Of a stretch of DNA of 64,000 nt, positions 44,752-54,277 are shown one piece after another. The position numbers were made by a program, and so were the translations under genes. Position 1 is the first letter of the stretch. Every line of letters begins with the position of its first letter. The notes under the pieces are model-generated. The model was not told the origin of the DNA, did no database searches, and worked only from the letters and a program-made list of their open reading frames with translations. Source of the stretch: Micropterus salmoides (Eukaryota; Chordata; Actinopteri; Centrarchiformes; Centrarchidae); contig NW_024042261.1 in the NCBI RefSeq assembly GCF_014851395.1, positions 34,363,942-34,427,941 of the forward strand. The letters are read 5' to 3'.

Positions 44752-47700
44752 ATGGACATAACGAGAACATCAACTATCGCAAGTGAAGCGACAGGACGGC
44801 CACGGCAGCTACCAGCTTATCTCCAGGGCTACCAGGTCAGCCTCCCTCAGTCCCTCATGCCTTATACTGCTGCTCATCCGGATGGAGACTTAGGTGCCAG
44901 TGCACAGCAGCTGCAGTCACTCAGCTTGCAGACCGGGTCTGTTTCTCATGATGGCCAGCTACTTCAAGCACTCGGACACCCACCCTGTCATCCCCCTGCA
45001 GCAGTAGTCGATAAGGTGAGCCAGTGGAACGCAACACCACAAGCTACTACATATCCTAGCTTACCAATGGTGTGGGAGAGGCCACCATCTCCTGCCCTAA
45101 GTGAATGCAGCCTGCGCAGCCATCCCCTCACAGAGTACGGCCTCAGTGAGCCATGTTCTCCCGCATCACAGCGATCAGTTAGCCCAAGCTTCCTGCCAGA
45201 TGTTACAACTTGGCGAAACACACAAGCAGCTGCATTTACTGCCAGTGCCGCAAGTACAGTATTACTGTCCCAAGTTATAACATCCACTACCTCAAGCCAA
45301 AGCCATGGCCAAAGTGACATTCTAACCCGATCCCTTCCAGTGACATTAACCTCTGCATCAGAGTTTGCACCAGCCCCCAAGCAACCACTCCCCACAATAA
45401 CAAGCATGTTACAGCCAACAGCATCTACGCCATACCAACCAGCCTATCAAATAATGCATCCTGTGACTACGGCTGCAAGTGTCCAGCATAGTAGCCCATC
45501 TACACATATGCCAGTCCAATACCAGCCCTGTTCTGCAACTCCAACCTATCCAGCATGCCAGCCCCTGGCTTCACCAGCACTGCTCCCTGTGCTTCAACCC
45601 ACCACTCTGTCAAGTAACGTTGCACATTACGGCCAGTTGTCATACACTCCTGCTGCAGTTCCACACCCTGCGTACCAGCCTCCACCAGCTATTACTGCAC
45701 ACACTGTGTACCAGCTTCCATCAGCCATTACAGCGCAGCCCATGATCCAGTCACAGAGCTATCAGCCAGGTCTGCCTATACAACCTGTTCTCCAGCCTCA
45801 GCCTCCGTCCGCAGTGCAGCCTGTCTACCAGCCAGTGCCCATAATGCCAGGTCATTCTAATCAGGTATACAATACTTCCTTGCCGCAGTACGCCATGCTG
45901 CAGTCTCCATACAGTTTCCAGATGCCGAAGCAGCCTGTTCCTGTACCTGAACTGCCCAAGCTGGTGCATGACAGTGAGAGAGAATTCACTGACCTCAAGA
46001 TGGCGCTAGACCACCTGCTTGGCCCCCACACAGAGCTGTCAGAGCACTACAAGTACCGGGTACTCATGGAGCACTTAGTCCTGGATGAAGCCAAGCTAAT
46101 TGCTCAGTCCTGCAGACATTATACCCAACCCTACTTGGCTGCAATGGAAGCATTACAGCGCCAGTATGGACAACCACATCAGCTCGCACAAAGTGAGATT
46201 GCTGCAATCTTAAATGCCCCTGAAGTTAGATCGGGAGACACAAAAGGCTTCCAGAGTTTCGCCCTCAGTGTTGACTTGCTAGTAGGAATGCTCACTTCAC
46301 TAGAAGGGCCCAATGGGACAGAACTGATGTCAACTGGCCATGTCGACAGACTGCTTAGTAAGCTGCCCAAGCATATGAGAGACAGTTTTGTAGAGCACCT
46401 CCAAACACAAGGTCGTCTCAACACAAGTCGACTCAACCCCTACAACCTCAGAGACCTCGCCAATTGGCTCAAAGTTAAGGCAGAAGCTCAAAGACTATCT
46501 GCAAGAATGGCACAGCGCCATCGTTCTGAAGAGTCCCATGTCTCCAGGAGAGACAGACACGCTCCAGCTTCCAAGCCCCGAGTGCAGTCTGTGTCTGTCT
46601 ATCATGGCTCCGACAAACCCAAAGCTGATAACAGTCATCCTGCAGAGACAGCCCGCTCTGATCCCAAATCACAAAGGTCCAAGAAGTTATGTCTCTTCTG
46701 TAAGAGCACAGAGCACTATCTGTCACAGTGCACTGATATCGTTCAGCGGTCACCAGATGAAGTCAGGAAATGGCTCGAACGTAATAAGCGCTGTCGTAAT
46801 TGTGGTCGGACAAGCCACCAGCCCGAAGCATGCACCTTAAAGAAACCATGCAGCGACTGTCAAGAAATTCATCTGAGAGTTCTACACAACGTTGCTGAGT
46901 CAGACTCACGTGTCTACCTCATCACTCCACGTGACCAAGCCACCCTCAGCAACTCTAAGCAAGGAGGAAAGGTATACCTCAAGGTGGTGCCCATCATAAT
47001 AAGTTACGGCCACAAGTCACTGAAGACCTACGCCATTCTGGATGATGGAGCCGAACGAACAATAATACTACCAGCGGCTGCCCAACGTCTAGGCCTCAAA
47101 GGTAAAGCAGAGACCCTCACTCTCCGCACCATCCGCCAAGACGTCGCCCATCTTGCTGGTGAGTCTGTGTCTTTCTATGTAGCCCCACTAGCACACCCGA
47201 AAGAGCGCCACCTTATTAGAGACGCCTATACAGCAGGCCAACTTGCTTTAGCAGAGCAATCCTACCCCATGGCTGCACTACAGGAACGTTACCGCCATCT
47301 ACAGGGCCTCCCACTCCCAGAATTTAGTGGAGTGCAACCACTGCTACTAATCGGCGCAGATTGCACCCACCTGATCACAGCTGCAGAGCCAGTGAGAGTT
47401 GGGCCCAAGGGCAGCCCGACGGCTATCCACACAAGCCTTGGTTGGGCACTTCAAGGTCCAGACAGTATGGTTTCTACTGCTGCTTCCTGCTACTTTACCT
47501 CCCTCACACCAGCCCCAGATGACCTCTACCAACATGTCGAACGTCTCTGGCAGCTAGACACCCTCCCATTTCGAAACGAGAAGCTAGCAGTCCGATCCCG
47601 TCTTGACCAAGAAGCCATCAACATCCTTGAGACACGCACCGAAAGAGTCAAAGTGGTCGACACACTCCGCTATGCCACACCACTACTCCGTATCAAAGGG

Positions 47701-49599
47701 GCACCACCACTCAAGGCCACACCTGAAGCAGTCATCCCCCTTCTCCGTGGCACAGAGAGGCGACTACGAAGAGACCCAGTTCTAGCTAAACAATACGAGG
47801 CAGAGATCCAGAAGCTCATCAGTGGAGGCTGTGTTGTCAAGCTCGGTGAAGACGAGGTAAAGACATCCAATGAGTCATGGTTCATACCCCATCACCTCGT
47901 TCACCACAACGGCAAGCCCCGTCTCGTGTGGGACTGCTCCTTCGTACATAATGGCCTCTCACTCAATGAACAGCTCCTCGCAGGTCCCACCCTCGGTCCA
48001 TCTCTCATTGGTGTCCTCCTGCGATTTCGTCAGTATGCAGTGGCCATAAGCGGGGATATTCGAGCAATGTTCCACCAGGTTCGTCTCCTGCCAGATGACC
48101 AGCCCCTACTGAGATTCGTCTGGAGAAACCTACAACGAGAACAGCAACCGCAGGTCTACCAGTGGTGTGTCCTCCCATTCGGGACGACTAGTAGCCCCTG
48201 CTGCGCCACGTTTGCGCTGCAAAGACACACCAAGGACCACGTTGAAGGGCATGAGGACATCCTGCAGTCCATTGAACAGTGTTTTTACGTTGACAACTGC
48301 CTGCAGAGCCTCTCAACGCCCGAGTCAGCAAAGGCTCTCATCGATAAGCTAAGGCAGTTCCTCGCTTTGGGTGGTTTTGAGATTCGGCAGTGGGCAAGCA
48401 ACGTCCCATCTGTCGTCGCCCATCTACCCCCTACTGCCCGCTCCGAGAGTGCAGAGCAATGGCTGGCAGAGAAAGGCCCTGACCCGCAAGAGCCAGCGCT
48501 GGGCCTGCGCTGGTATTGTCCAACTGACCAACTCGGCTTCCGAGCCAAGCCTCCGGAGAGTCAAACACTCACCATGCGCCACGTCTACAAGGTGCTCGCC
48601 CGGCAATACGACCCGCTTGGGATCATCATCCCTTACACAACAAGAGCTAAAGTTCTCGTTCAAAGGTTGTGGGCCAAGAAGAGGAGCTGGGACGACCCTA
48701 ATCTTCCTCCAGAGATCATCAAGGCCTGGTCGAGCTGGGAGAGTGAGCTTCCTGAACTGGCTGGTGTGTCCATTCCCCGAACATACGCTCCATCGGAAGT
48801 GGCTACTGAAGCTACAGAGTACACTCTCCATGTCTTCTGTGACGCCTCGGAACAGGCGTATGGTTCGGTCGCTTATCTCACCACAACCACCGTCAACAAG
48901 GCAGTGCACGTCTCTTTCGTCATGGCCAGGTCAAGAGTAGCCCCAAAACGCCAACAGTCAATGCCACGTCTAGAGCTCTGCGCAGCGCTAACAGGGGCTC
49001 AGCTGTCCTCCCTCATCCATCGAGAGCTCACTCTAAACATCACAGAGACTTATCTTTGGACCGACTCCACTACAGTCCTGACCTGGCTGACATCTGAGTC
49101 CTGCAGGTTCAAGGTCTTCGTTGGGACCAGAGTCTCCGAGATCCAAGACCTGACTGCTTCTCACACCTGGCAGTACGTAGATACGGTAAACAATCCGGCT
49201 GACGACCTAACGAGGGGTAAGACCTTGGCCGAGCTAACCACTTCAAATCGATGGATCCAGGGTCCAGCGTTCCTCCGCTCTCCACCACAAGAATGGCCTT
49301 CGGTTCCAGACTCCGTCAACCCAGCAGATACCTCTGAGCTCAAGCAGACAATCTTCTGCGGCCTTATGCAAACACGCCCTCCAGACCCACTTCTAGACAC
49401 CTCACAGTTCAACAACTGGGCAGACCTGGTTAGGGCTACGCACCAGTCGCTTCACGGGGCGGCCGCAGACCCATTATCAGGGCCTCCTAATCTCCGTCAC
49501 GCGGAGGTCCACCTGCTGAAGACCAGCCAAGCAGAGAGCTTTCCTGAAGAAGTCAAGCGCCTAAGGCTAGTAAGCCTGTGTTCCCCAGCAGTAAGCTGA
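44752..49599 (+). CDS. BEL/Pao gag-pol polyprotein (gag, protease, RT, RNase H)
   Basis: One uninterrupted 1615-aa frame. Residues ~1-400 are low-complexity, rich in Pro, Gln, Ser, Tyr, with repeated YQP motifs. Residues ~405-585 are the helical gag domain (EFTDLKMALDHLLG...LANWLKVKAEAQRL). Two CCHC knuckles follow at ~647-660 (CLFCKSTEHYLSQC) and ~681-694 (CRNCGRTSHQPEAC), then CSDCQEIH. The aspartic protease site is AILDDGAERT (~760). RT has GDIRAMFHQ (~1102) and a polymerase box FYVDNC (~1179), in which the second Asp of YxDD is Asn. RNase H has FCDAS (~1362) and WTDS (~1437). Maturation would be by the element's protease. The frame ends at TGA (49597-49599) before integrase. ATG 44752 is the first suitable start after the primer site. 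Confidence 0.93.
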   Translation: MDITRTSTIASEATGRPRQLPAYLQGYQVSLPQSLMPYTAAHPDGDLGASAQQLQSLSLQTGSVSHDGQLLQALGHPPCHPPAAVVDKVSQWNATPQATTYPSLPMVWERPPSPALSECSLRSHPLTEYGLSEPCSPASQRSVSPSFLPDVTTWRNTQAAAFTASAASTVLLSQVITSTTSSQSHGQSDILTRSLPVTLTSASEFAPAPKQPLPTITSMLQPTASTPYQPAYQIMHPVTTAASVQHSSPSTHMPVQYQPCSATPTYPACQPLASPALLPVLQPTTLSSNVAHYGQLSYTPAAVPHPAYQPPPAITAHTVYQLPSAITAQPMIQSQSYQPGLPIQPVLQPQPPSAVQPVYQPVPIMPGHSNQVYNTSLPQYAMLQSPYSFQMPKQPVPVPELPKLVHDSEREFTDLKMALDHLLGPHTELSEHYKYRVLMEHLVLDEAKLIAQSCRHYTQPYLAAMEALQRQYGQPHQLAQSEIAAILNAPEVRSGDTKGFQSFALSVDLLVGMLTSLEGPNGTELMSTGHVDRLLSKLPKHMRDSFVEHLQTQGRLNTSRLNPYNLRDLANWLKVKAEAQRLSARMAQRHRSEESHVSRRDRHAPASKPRVQSVSVYHGSDKPKADNSHPAETARSDPKSQRSKKLCLFCKSTEHYLSQCTDIVQRSPDEVRKWLERNKRCRNCGRTSHQPEACTLKKPCSDCQEIHLRVLHNVAESDSRVYLITPRDQATLSNSKQGGKVYLKVVPIIISYGHKSLKTYAILDDGAERTIILPAAAQRLGLKGKAETLTLRTIRQDVAHLAGESVSFYVAPLAHPKERHLIRDAYTAGQLALAEQSYPMAALQERYRHLQGLPLPEFSGVQPLLLIGADCTHLITAAEPVRVGPKGSPTAIHTSLGWALQGPDSMVSTAASCYFTSLTPAPDDLYQHVERLWQLDTLPFRNEKLAVRSRLDQEAINILETRTERVKVVDTLRYATPLLRIKGAPPLKATPEAVIPLLRGTERRLRRDPVLAKQYEAEIQKLISGGCVVKLGEDEVKTSNESWFIPHHLVHHNGKPRLVWDCSFVHNGLSLNEQLLAGPTLGPSLIGVLLRFRQYAVAISGDIRAMFHQVRLLPDDQPLLRFVWRNLQREQQPQVYQWCVLPFGTTSSPCCATFALQRHTKDHVEGHEDILQSIEQCFYVDNCLQSLSTPESAKALIDKLRQFLALGGFEIRQWASNVPSVVAHLPPTARSESAEQWLAEKGPDPQEPALGLRWYCPTDQLGFRAKPPESQTLTMRHVYKVLARQYDPLGIIIPYTTRAKVLVQRLWAKKRSWDDPNLPPEIIKAWSSWESELPELAGVSIPRTYAPSEVATEATEYTLHVFCDASEQAYGSVAYLTTTTVNKAVHVSFVMARSRVAPKRQQSMPRLELCAALTGAQLSSLIHRELTLNITETYLWTDSTTVLTWLTSESCRFKVFVGTRVSEIQDLTASHTWQYVDTVNNPADDLTRGKTLAELTTSNRWIQGPAFLRSPPQEWPSVPDSVNPADTSELKQTIFCGLMQTRPPDPLLDTSQFNNWADLVRATHQSLHGAAADPLSGPPNLRHAEVHLLKTSQAESFPEEVKRLRLVSLCSPAVS

Positions 49600-50876
49600 G
49601 TTCACTTGCACCAGAGATAGACCCGGAGTCTGGTCTTATTCGAGTTGGAGGTCGACTTAGGAACATTGAATCCGGTCCTACTGACATCCACCCAGTTGTG
49701 CTTGATCCCAGGCACACTGTCACGGGACTCCTCATCAAAGACATGGACGCACGCCTGCTCCACCCGGGCCCAGACAGAGTCTTCGCCGAGCTCAGGCGGC
49801 AATACTGGATCCTACGTGGGAGACAAGCCGTGAAGAAATATCAGAGAACCTGCTTGGAGTGCACCAAATGGAGAGGAAAGCCTTCGGTCCCCACGATGGC
49901 AGATCTTCCTCCGGCCCGCCTGCGACTCCTAAAGCCCCCCTTCTACTCCACAGGAGTTGACTGTTTCGGTCCATACATCATTAAAGTTGGACGCCGGAAC
50001 GAGAAGCGATGGGGAGTGATCTTCAAGTGCCTCACGACACGCTGTGTCCACCTAGACCTGCTGGCAGGCCTCGACACAGACACTTTCCTCTTGGCACTGA
50101 GAAGGTTCGTAGCACGAAGAGGAACCCCCGCCGAGATACTCTCAGACCAAGGGACTAATTTTCGAGGGGCCGAGAGGGAGCTTAAAGAGGCCTTTGCGGC
50201 TATGGGCCCCGATCTAAAGGAGAGACTCATCAAGAACCAGATTAAGTTTCAGTTCAACCCACCAGCAGCGCCTCACTTCGGCGGTGCTTGGGAGCGTGAA
50301 ATACAATCCGTCAAGAAGGCTCTCCAAGTGGTTGTTGGCACACAATCACTCTATGAAGATGTCCTTCTCACCCTTCTGATCGAAGTTGAGGGCATCCTCA
50401 ATGCAAAGCCCTTAGGCTATGTCTCGTCAGACATAGCTGATCCCGATCCAGTGACGCCTAACATGCTGCTGATGGGGCGGAGGGACGCCTCCTTACCACA
50501 AGTGTCATACGCTCCTGACACCCTCACGAGACGACGTTGGCGCCACTGTCAGATGATGGTGGACCACTTCTGGGCTCAGTTTCTTAGACATTACCTTCCT
50601 TCCCTACAAGTCCGTCAGAAGTGGCGGCGGCCCACTGATGACATCACTCAGAGCACGGTTGTCATGATTATCGATCCCCAGCTTCCGAGAGCGCAGTGGC
50701 CCATCGGGAAGATCGTCAAGGTGATTGAGAGTGCAGATGGCCGTGTCCGGTCGGCCGAGGTCCGAGTCGGGGAGAAGACCTACCTGCGGCCAGTAGCGCG
50801 TCTGGTCCAGCTGCCGGCCATTTCAGATGACGACGGAACCAGTTCAGGGACTCCAGCAGCACCTTCGGGAATTTAG
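49578..50876 (+). CDS. BEL/Pao integrase region, in a shifted frame
   Basis: This 433-codon frame has no ATG at its upstream edge; it opens at a GTG and homologous reading continues upstream to about 49563, overlapping the gag-pol frame. It encodes the zinc-binding region (LLHPGPDRVFAELRRQYWIL, CLECTKW), the catalytic core with D in GVDCFGPY (~128), D in LSDQGTNF (~190) and E in GGAWEREIQ (~239), and a C-terminal DUF5641-type domain (RHYLPSLQVRQKWRRP, QWPIGKIVKV). In other BEL/Pao elements it is the end of a single pol protein. Here it lies -1 relative to gag-pol. It is therefore most likely expressed only if ribosomes shift frame, or not at all if a base was deleted. Ends TAG, 38 bases before the 3' LTR. 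Confidence 0.9.
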   Translation: MFPSSKLSSLAPEIDPESGLIRVGGRLRNIESGPTDIHPVVLDPRHTVTGLLIKDMDARLLHPGPDRVFAELRRQYWILRGRQAVKKYQRTCLECTKWRGKPSVPTMADLPPARLRLLKPPFYSTGVDCFGPYIIKVGRRNEKRWGVIFKCLTTRCVHLDLLAGLDTDTFLLALRRFVARRGTPAEILSDQGTNFRGAERELKEAFAAMGPDLKERLIKNQIKFQFNPPAAPHFGGAWEREIQSVKKALQVVVGTQSLYEDVLLTLLIEVEGILNAKPLGYVSSDIADPDPVTPNMLLMGRRDASLPQVSYAPDTLTRRRWRHCQMMVDHFWAQFLRHYLPSLQVRQKWRRPTDDITQSTVVMIIDPQLPRAQWPIGKIVKVIESADGRVRSAEVRVGEKTYLRPVARLVQLPAISDDDGTSSGTPAAPSGI

Positions 50877-50914
50877 TAGTCTTTACATAATAGCTAGGCT
50901 ATTCTGGGGGCGGC

Positions 50915-51565
50915 TGTTGTAAATTCCCTATTATTACTGTTTGTGGTGCAGGATTTGTTCAGTGCTGAATTTAGTGTTTTGCATCAGGCACCTCGTTAGG
51001 CAGCTAAGGGGGTCCTTATAATATTCAGCCGTTCACGGCATTCTTGTTTATTTTACGTCAATACCTGTCTGCGTTTGTGATGAAGGTGGGTGGCAACGAT
51101 CTGCTAATGATTGCTAATTAGTTCCGTTGATATGCAAATGAAACGGTGATTTTCGCCGCTAATGTAACATAACGTTACTAACGTAGCAGTGTTTATGTGA
51201 TGTTTAACGTGCTGGCTGATTTGGTAATAAGCTAAAGCTAAGTTCCAGCTAACGTGCTCTTTAAACTAGTATTCTCATGTATATTATGTTTTGTTTATTG
51301 CAGATACCAGTACAGAAAGAGAGTCAATCAGTCCAATGTGAAGTCTCAGACAGAACAGATAATAGAGATAAATTCTAATGAATCAAACTGTAAACAGCAA
51401 ACCAGGAACACAGAGCTGTATTTCATTTGGAGTTGTGCTTCATCAGTAAAGCAGAGTTAACAGTCCTACTGTGTCCGGCCTCGCTCTCTAATCGGAGTGT
51501 CTGTGTGGATGAGGTGTTCCAGCGAATCCCCCTAGAGCAACATACAGTCATAGCTCTCAATAACA
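50915..51565 (+). repeat. 3' LTR of the BEL/Pao element
   Basis: Same 651 bases as the 5' LTR, ending AATAACA and followed by the TTACC duplication. The preceding polypurine tract is poor: the best candidate is GGGGGCGG just upstream (about 50906-50913). Confidence 0.93.
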
Positions 51566-54170
51566 TTACCAGTGGTTTCAAGGTCACCATGTTGAAAGGG
51601 TAACATTCTTATCAAATACTGTGTCCTTAACAACTCTTCCCTGACAAATTGTGGCCGTCTTTATAGTTGTCTATAAAACGACCTTTTATACTCTTTTACA
51701 CAGGAAAAGGATTTATTCCAGGCTTACAGGCATTTATTTTTCTGCCATGGTGGCATATTTCTGTAACAACTGGTAATTATTACCAGTAATTGTTCAAGAG
51801 TTCACAAAAGGCTATAGATACAGAACTGCACCAGTGTGTTTGCAAGCTTTAGCTCATTAACTATAAAAATCATGTATACATTGCATTTTTACTTTTTACA
51901 TGCTGTAGCCTAAAGTTTTTTTTTCCTTTCAGGCAGAGGTGGGTATCTTAGCCAAAAACTGTGCTCCAGTAAAAGTACTGTTACATATACTTAAGTAGAA
52001 ATAAGTCATCATCAATAAAACAACTTGAGTGAGAGTAAAAAAGTATCTAAAATAAAAAGACAAAATGAAAGAAAATTGGTAGACTTCTGTCTTTTTCCCA
52101 CTTGTTTCATGATATGTGGACAGTTTCCATACAGATGGTCTTCTTAATGTAAAGTAAATTTACTCAAACGTATATTTATAGTCAGATGAAACACCACATC
52201 ACCTCTTGATTATTTATAAATATGTATATATATATATATTTACAAAATACACACACATGCACACACCCACACCAATTCCAGTCTTCATCCATAACACAAA
52301 ATTCCCACGTATATACAGTACATAATATTACCTCTATGCGTGAACCAGGAGACGAGCGTTTCTCACAGTTTTGTCTCTAATGCTTGTTTACAGACGTAGT
52401 GTGAGGTGAGATGATGAACTGAGATATAGCTTTACTGTCACTGCTGTGGTGTGCATGTAGTCCCCGAGTCATTTTTCAATGAGCTCCCACGTGCCCCATG
52501 GCAGTATGCAAAATCGAACTATGCAAACTGTCAAAACACACTGAGTCTGGATAATTAACGCACAACCTCGTCACTCCTTCCTAGGAACTGGGAAGTTACA
52601 TCATATCTATTATAGCATTGTTTGAGACCCATGTGAGGTGATGGCTCATTGGGTTTGTAGGGTTTTCATTTAAGCTGCCCTACTTCCCATAATGCCTCAG
52701 GGCTTTAGAGGAATCAGAGGCAGTGATGTACTTCTTCAGCGTTGCTTTTGTAACTTTGCTTACAGCCAGTTTCTCTCTCATGTGGTGACTTTTTAGAAAG
52801 TTCAGAGTAGTATGGTGCTAAGGTTCTTGTTAATGCTTTCTCTAAAGATGATGTATGTATGATGATAAGTATTACTCCATGGGAAAAGTAATACTACTCA
52901 TTACATGTTTGGTGGTCAATGTCATTAACATTACATAATGAATTTCAGCCATGTGTTTGCTGGAGAATTTGTTTACCACTGGTGAGCATGGATTGTACCA
53001 ACTAAAAAACAATCACATGAGCAGTACTTTTTGTGCTCAAAAGAACATTTAATTACAGATGAACCATTACATGAGCCAACTGAGCCTTTATGAAACCAGC
53101 TATGCTAGTAGGCTTATGGTTATGACTATTTGGCTCCATACAGTATCGTGTTTTAGTAATAAAAAAGGACAGTCAGGACATCATGCACAGCATGGAGAGA
53201 GCCACAGCTTTCCTCAAGGTCAAAAGCATCAGTCTGGTATTGCTGATGTCTATTGGCTGGATAAACTTTGACTGGCCAGTTCACATTTGACATCTCAGAA
53301 AAAAGAGAATTTAACTGAAAATCCCTATTCAAAATTTAAATTCCAGCTTAATTTCTGCTATATTGTCCTCTGAAGTTTAGTAATAGCAGTAACAACTCCC
53401 AACACACTTTTAGGTTAGTTTCTAAACACATTTATTCTGTTTATAAGAACAATAAAATGCTGATTTTACAGATTTTTATAATATCTACATCTAGTCTAAC
53501 GTGGTTGGATGCACTTTTGTCCATCCATCCATCGTCAACCGCTTATCCCATGTACAACTTCGCGGAAGCCAATCCCAGCTGGCACAGGGCAGAGGCGGGG
53601 TACACCCTGGACAGGTCGCCAGTCCATCACCTAGCTTGCACGTCTTTGGACAGTAGGAGGAAGCTAGAGCACCCGGAGAGAACCCAAGCAGACACGGGGA
53701 GAACATGCAAACTCGTCCTTTCGTCTGTTTTCACAAATGTAATTCATGTTTCTCAAATTTAAACTTTGGTTTTAAACATCTTAAAAGGCATTTTATTTGT
53801 TGTTTGTCACCCATTTCACAACTTTAAGTAGCATAACAACAAAAACATCGTCTAAAAAATATTATAAATCCTTGTTCGCTTTCCTCTCAAATCCTCAATT
53901 TGCAGCTGCAAATCCGAATACTTCAATGTCTAAGTAGCATTAAAGTAGCTTTGCATAGCTTACATTCACTGTTTGGTAACACTTGAGGCACGTTGGCACA
54001 AAGCACCACACAGTAACAGAGCTTTTAAATGTGTCAGACTGTGTGGGTGGACCTCATTCAGGATGTTCTTCCTCAGCCTGTTGCAGCAGAGTTTGGACCA
54101 AGCTTCCGGAAGAAATTCCTCTGTTGTGTTGTAACCTAAACCTTCTTCTTCCCTTCCGCTGTCCGGCAGT
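51566..54170. other. rhbdd1 downstream region, no gene seen
   Basis: It contains the rhbdd1 3' UTR (from 54170 leftward; a minus-strand AATAAA at 53792-53797 is the nearest clear signal), an (AT)n/(TATA) tract near 52210-52240 and a dispersed repeat at 53516-53712. Confidence 0.5.
53516..53712. repeat. teleost 'CCATCCATC' dispersed repeat
   Basis: CCATCCATCCATCGTCAACC, then GGCGGGGTACACCCTGGACA, CTTTGGACAGTAGGAGGAAG and GACACGGGGAGAACATGCAA occur in the canonical order of this abundant fish repeat (possibly a LINE 3' tail). Further pieces of the same family are at 55397-55530, about 62310-62360 and, inverted, about 62515-62562. Confidence 0.7.
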
Positions 54171-54277
54171 TCAACTGTCGAACCTCATCAGTCTCCTCTG
54201 CCTGATTTCCTCAGCGGTCGCCTCCTCAGAGAGGTGGAAACCATAAGGAGGAGGAGCTTCTCTCTGGTTGGTTTGTC
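54171..54277 (-). CDS. rhbdd1: rhbdd1 coding exon 7 (terminal)
   Basis: Acceptor TTTAATTTTTTAAG at 54278. Encodes QTNQREAPPPYGFHLSEEA and AEEIRQRRLMRFDS, then TGA at 54173-54171. A downstream AG (CCAGAGAG) would also keep phase, but the chosen one matches the mammalian DRG..PPPYGFHLS spacing better. 107 nt. Confidence 0.85.

Larger units (their letters stand above)
44061..51565 (+). mobile_element. structurally complete, young BEL/Pao LTR retrotransposon
   Basis: A 7505-bp element with two 651-bp LTRs that I read as identical, TG...CA ends, and a perfect 5-bp target duplication TTACC (44056-44060 and 51566-51570). A tRNA-Tyr-type primer site follows the 5' LTR by one base. The coding region is gag-protease-RT-RNase H (44752-49599) followed by integrase in another frame (49578-50876). 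Gene order and motifs place it in BEL/Pao (Pao-like). Identical LTRs imply recent insertion. A one-base shift between the two ORFs suggests this copy cannot make integrase without frameshifting. Confidence 0.93.

Noticed and set aside
44988..48909. Several 60-190-codon frames on either strand inside gag-pol
   Set aside because: Shadows of the strongly coding gag-pol frame.
53457..53762. 101-codon frame
   Set aside because: Comes from the 'CCATCCATC' dispersed repeat, which is non-coding.
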